Source: Mactromeris polynyma (taxonomy: Eukaryota; Mollusca; Bivalvia; Venerida; Mactridae). From it: 64,000 bases of DNA. A model generated the notes under the pieces. The model made no database searches. It was not told the DNA's origin and saw only the letters and a program-made list of their open reading frames with translations. The stretch spans positions 15,147,231-15,211,230 of the forward strand of contig JASFXZ010000014.1 of the NCBI GenBank assembly GCA_032209605.1, written 5' to 3'. The position numbers were made by a program, and so were the translations under genes. Positions 61,952 to 64,000 of this stretch are shown here, piece by piece. Each line of letters opens with the position of its first letter. The stretch's first letter is position 1.

Positions 61952-62698
61952 CTATCAATGATCAATGTTATTGGATGAAGGCAAATGAAAAATTGCTTCC
62001 AAATATAGTGAGCATAGATCAGTGCTTTATATATATTTATATATGCGATAATATCTAGTCCTGTGATATTACTGAAAATTATATCATTTAGGTATTTTTT
62101 TTAATATAATTTTTGACGGTTGTCAGACATTTCACCCCCAAGTCGTTTCCACCCAAGATGTTTCCTCCCAAGACGTTTCACCCCCAAAATGGGAGTGAAA
62201 CGTCTAAGTAATATTATCACATTGAAGACGTTTCACCCCCAATATAAATATTATAAATAAGATATATAATAAAAAATTATTATGATAAATATAATTAAAT
62301 AAGTTTGATTTAAAGTTTGGTTAAAATTATTATGATAAATATAATTAAATAAGTTTGATTTATAAAATAAGTGTTATTGTAAATTTAACCTGTATAACTA
62401 ATAATATACATTCCCATTAGACTTTAGAGAAAACTATTTGTTGTTGATATGACAATATTCTGTATTGTACATTATATTATATTTAATAATAATAATGTCT
62501 GATCTGTTGCGTTCATGTACAAAGTTACATATATACATTCCCAATATTATGGAGTTACTCCAGGGTTGTTTAATATCCAGTATAGTTCTTTATAACAACT
62601 TTAGTACTGCTTGTATGGACTATGTTGTCTATTTATAAACTAAATTTTTATTTAACTTCACATTGAAACATAAATATTTTTTCTTCAGGAATATCGTT

Positions 62699-62804
62699 AG
62701 ATAGATATAAGACAGCAGTTCAGAATGGTAGTGGTTTATCCTTCATTTGTATGCCATGCCAGGCACATATACCATCAACACCAGAACCCATTGATGATCA
62801 ATCT
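62699..62804 (+). other. exon-like open segment inside fold-back element 2
   Basis: After a good acceptor (TTTTTTCTTCAG) an open frame reads ISLDRYKTAVQNGSGLSFIC then MPCQAHIPSTPEPIDDQS, with a CMPC knuckle, before a possible donor CT|GTATCA. It would join exon 1 in frame (phase 1). It would not join exon 3 in frame from that donor, so it is either a captured exon, an exonised alternative end, or chance. Confidence 0.4.
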
Positions 62805-62819
62805 GTATCATATTTATTA

Positions 62820-62955
62820 TGTGTGTATATATATATATATATGAGTGTGTGCGTGTGTAAGTAATTGTGTATGGGTGGGTATATGTATACATTTGAGTGT
62901 GCATGTGTGTGTATGTATATATGTTTATGAGTGGGTGTATGTATATATATATATT
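62820..62955. repeat. TA/TG microsatellite
   Basis: (TA)n at 62828-62841 followed by TG-rich GTGTGTGCGTGTG and TATATG runs to 62955. Confidence 0.9.
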
Positions 62956-63766
62956 GTAGTGTTTCATCTATGTGTATCATAGTATGACAATATCAACCAA
63001 AATATCTATAAAATATAATGTGTTATATGTTGTTTACTGTTTTTACTTGCATTTTTTCTTATTTAAATCACACATTCTGACAAAGTCAAAAGGTGATGAT
63101 TAATTAATCACACCTTCTAACAAAGTCAAAAGGTGTTGATTAAATCACACATTCTGACAAAGTCAAATTTAAATGATTAATAAATCATTGATCAGCTAAA
63201 GGGTTTTTAAACTATAATTTAACAATTTAATCTTATAATAAACACCAAATTAATATGTAAGCACACAAATATAATTATATTAAAGAGTGGGAGTGAAACG
63301 TCTAGGGTCTATTAAAATTGGGGGTGAAACGTCTTGGGAGGAAATGACTTGGGGGTGAAACGTCTAGGTGTGGAAACGACTTGGGGGTGAAACGTCTGGA
63401 ATTCTTTTTGACAGTGGACATTTTCATAAAGGATCAATGGGTTACGGAATCTGGTTAGTGCCTCAATGAATGTGGTGTGAATATTTGCATGTCATATTGT
63501 GAGTTGCGTCGCATGTCATGTTTCATAGCATTTGTCGCTTTGCATGTTATGTGTTTTTATAGTACATGGCGACATTTGAGACACTTGTTCAATTGTAACA
63601 GACACCCACACTTCTTCCTAATGCTTGGCCTTCGCTAATTACTGATCTTTCATGTACGTGTCCAAGGTGCACAGTGATTTGTAAAGGGGTACACACCCAG
63701 TCTGAGGTTTGAATTTCATGTTTTATATAATTCATACTACATACCTGATTAAATGTTGTATTTCAG

Positions 63767-63915
63767 GATTGTCAACCTTGGATGGCCACAGAGTATGGTG
63801 GGAGGATAGGAGAGGAGAGGTTGTAGTAAAATTTGCTGGAGTCCCCTTTGTAAATATAGGGTCAGAGGTACGACAATGTCACCAGGGGCAAAATAAAAAA
63901 AGACTTAGGGAAGAG
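63767..63915 (+). CDS. unnamed gene, exon 3 (or 2)
   Basis: Acceptor TTGTATTTCAG, donor GAAGAG|GTATTT, 149 nt, phase 1 in and phase 0 out. It encodes LSTLDGHRVWWEDRRGEVVV then KFAGVPFVNIGSEVRQCHQG and QNKKRLREE. The GVPF--IG-EV--C-HG pattern is typical of the same uncharacterised zinc-finger-like family as exon 1; the matching second cysteine half would be in the next exon, outside the window. It joins exon 1 directly in frame, giving INRLSTLDGHRVWW at the junction. Confidence 0.6.
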
Positions 63916-64000
63916 GTATTTAAATTTTTTGTTAGAAACATAATGCTTGAATAGACCAGAACATACATGCATTGTTTGGTTTAAAATTGTTTTGAATAAC

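Larger units (their letters stand above)
62118..63404. mobile_element. fold-back element 2 (GACGTTTCACCCCCAA type, 1287 bp)
   Basis: Flanked by TTTTTGAC at 62110-62117 and 63405-63412. Ends are arrays: CAGACATTTCACCCCCAAGT, CGTTTCCACCCAAGATGTTT and onward at the left, inverted at the right. A hairpin GACGTTTCACCC-CCAAAATGGG-AGTGAAACGTC occurs at 62179-62212, with the same CCCAAAATGG centre as element 1. The interior holds direct repeats (ATTATGATAAATATAATTAA twice at 62280-62350; a 42-bp-like repeat CACATTCTGACAAAGTCAAA three times at 63068-63170), a TG/TA microsatellite and an exon-like open segment. Confidence 0.85.

Noticed and set aside
62743..62980. Minus-strand open frames rich in I, Y, T and H
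   Set aside because: Read through the TA/TG microsatellite.

Overview
This is an AT-rich animal genomic window, most likely from a mollusc and probably a bivalve. The evidence is a 22-exon intron-rich integrin beta gene, many short inverted-repeat transposons, tRNA-like SINE heads, and an interspersed repeat built on 'tgaccttgacctttgacc' and 'ggacggac' that I associate with bivalve genomes. Nothing looks prokaryotic; almost all long open frames are repeat artefacts or chance.

Layout. (1) Positions 1-15800 are a repeat domain. A ~3.3 kb non-coding module occurs twice in direct orientation and a third time as an inverted, rearranged mosaic. Each copy is preceded by, or associated with, an unrelated minisatellite: 41 x 45 bp, 26 x 42 bp, and ~20 x 37-39 bp. 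A broken mariner with TA target duplications has inserted into the third minisatellite. (2) Positions 16825-53280, minus strand, hold one complete integrin beta gene with signal peptide, PSI, hybrid, beta-I, four I-EGF modules, beta-tail, one membrane helix and a cytoplasmic tail. All exon junctions were checked by phase. The predicted protein is 792 or 789 residues, depending on the last exon. The introns carry pogo-like, hAT-like and other MITEs and tRNA-derived SINE fragments. (3) Positions 53600-59300 are intergenic and repeat-rich: a decayed ~160 bp-period repeat, fold-back elements and a Harbinger-like MITE. (4) From 60443 to the right edge, plus strand, lies the 5' part of a second gene. 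Its large first intron holds two related fold-back transposons.

The most interesting content is two separate points of predicted alternative splicing in the integrin. One is a duplicated 84-nt exon pair in the beta-I domain (exons 8a/8b), which looks mutually exclusive. The other is a pair of alternative last exons encoding different cytoplasmic tails (NPLY...NPAF versus NPIY...NPTY). The gene also has an unusually short specificity-determining loop. Also notable are the swapping of minisatellites on a conserved module, and a family of fold-back elements whose ends are arrays of a GACGTTTC-type motif, one of which contains an exon-like open segment.
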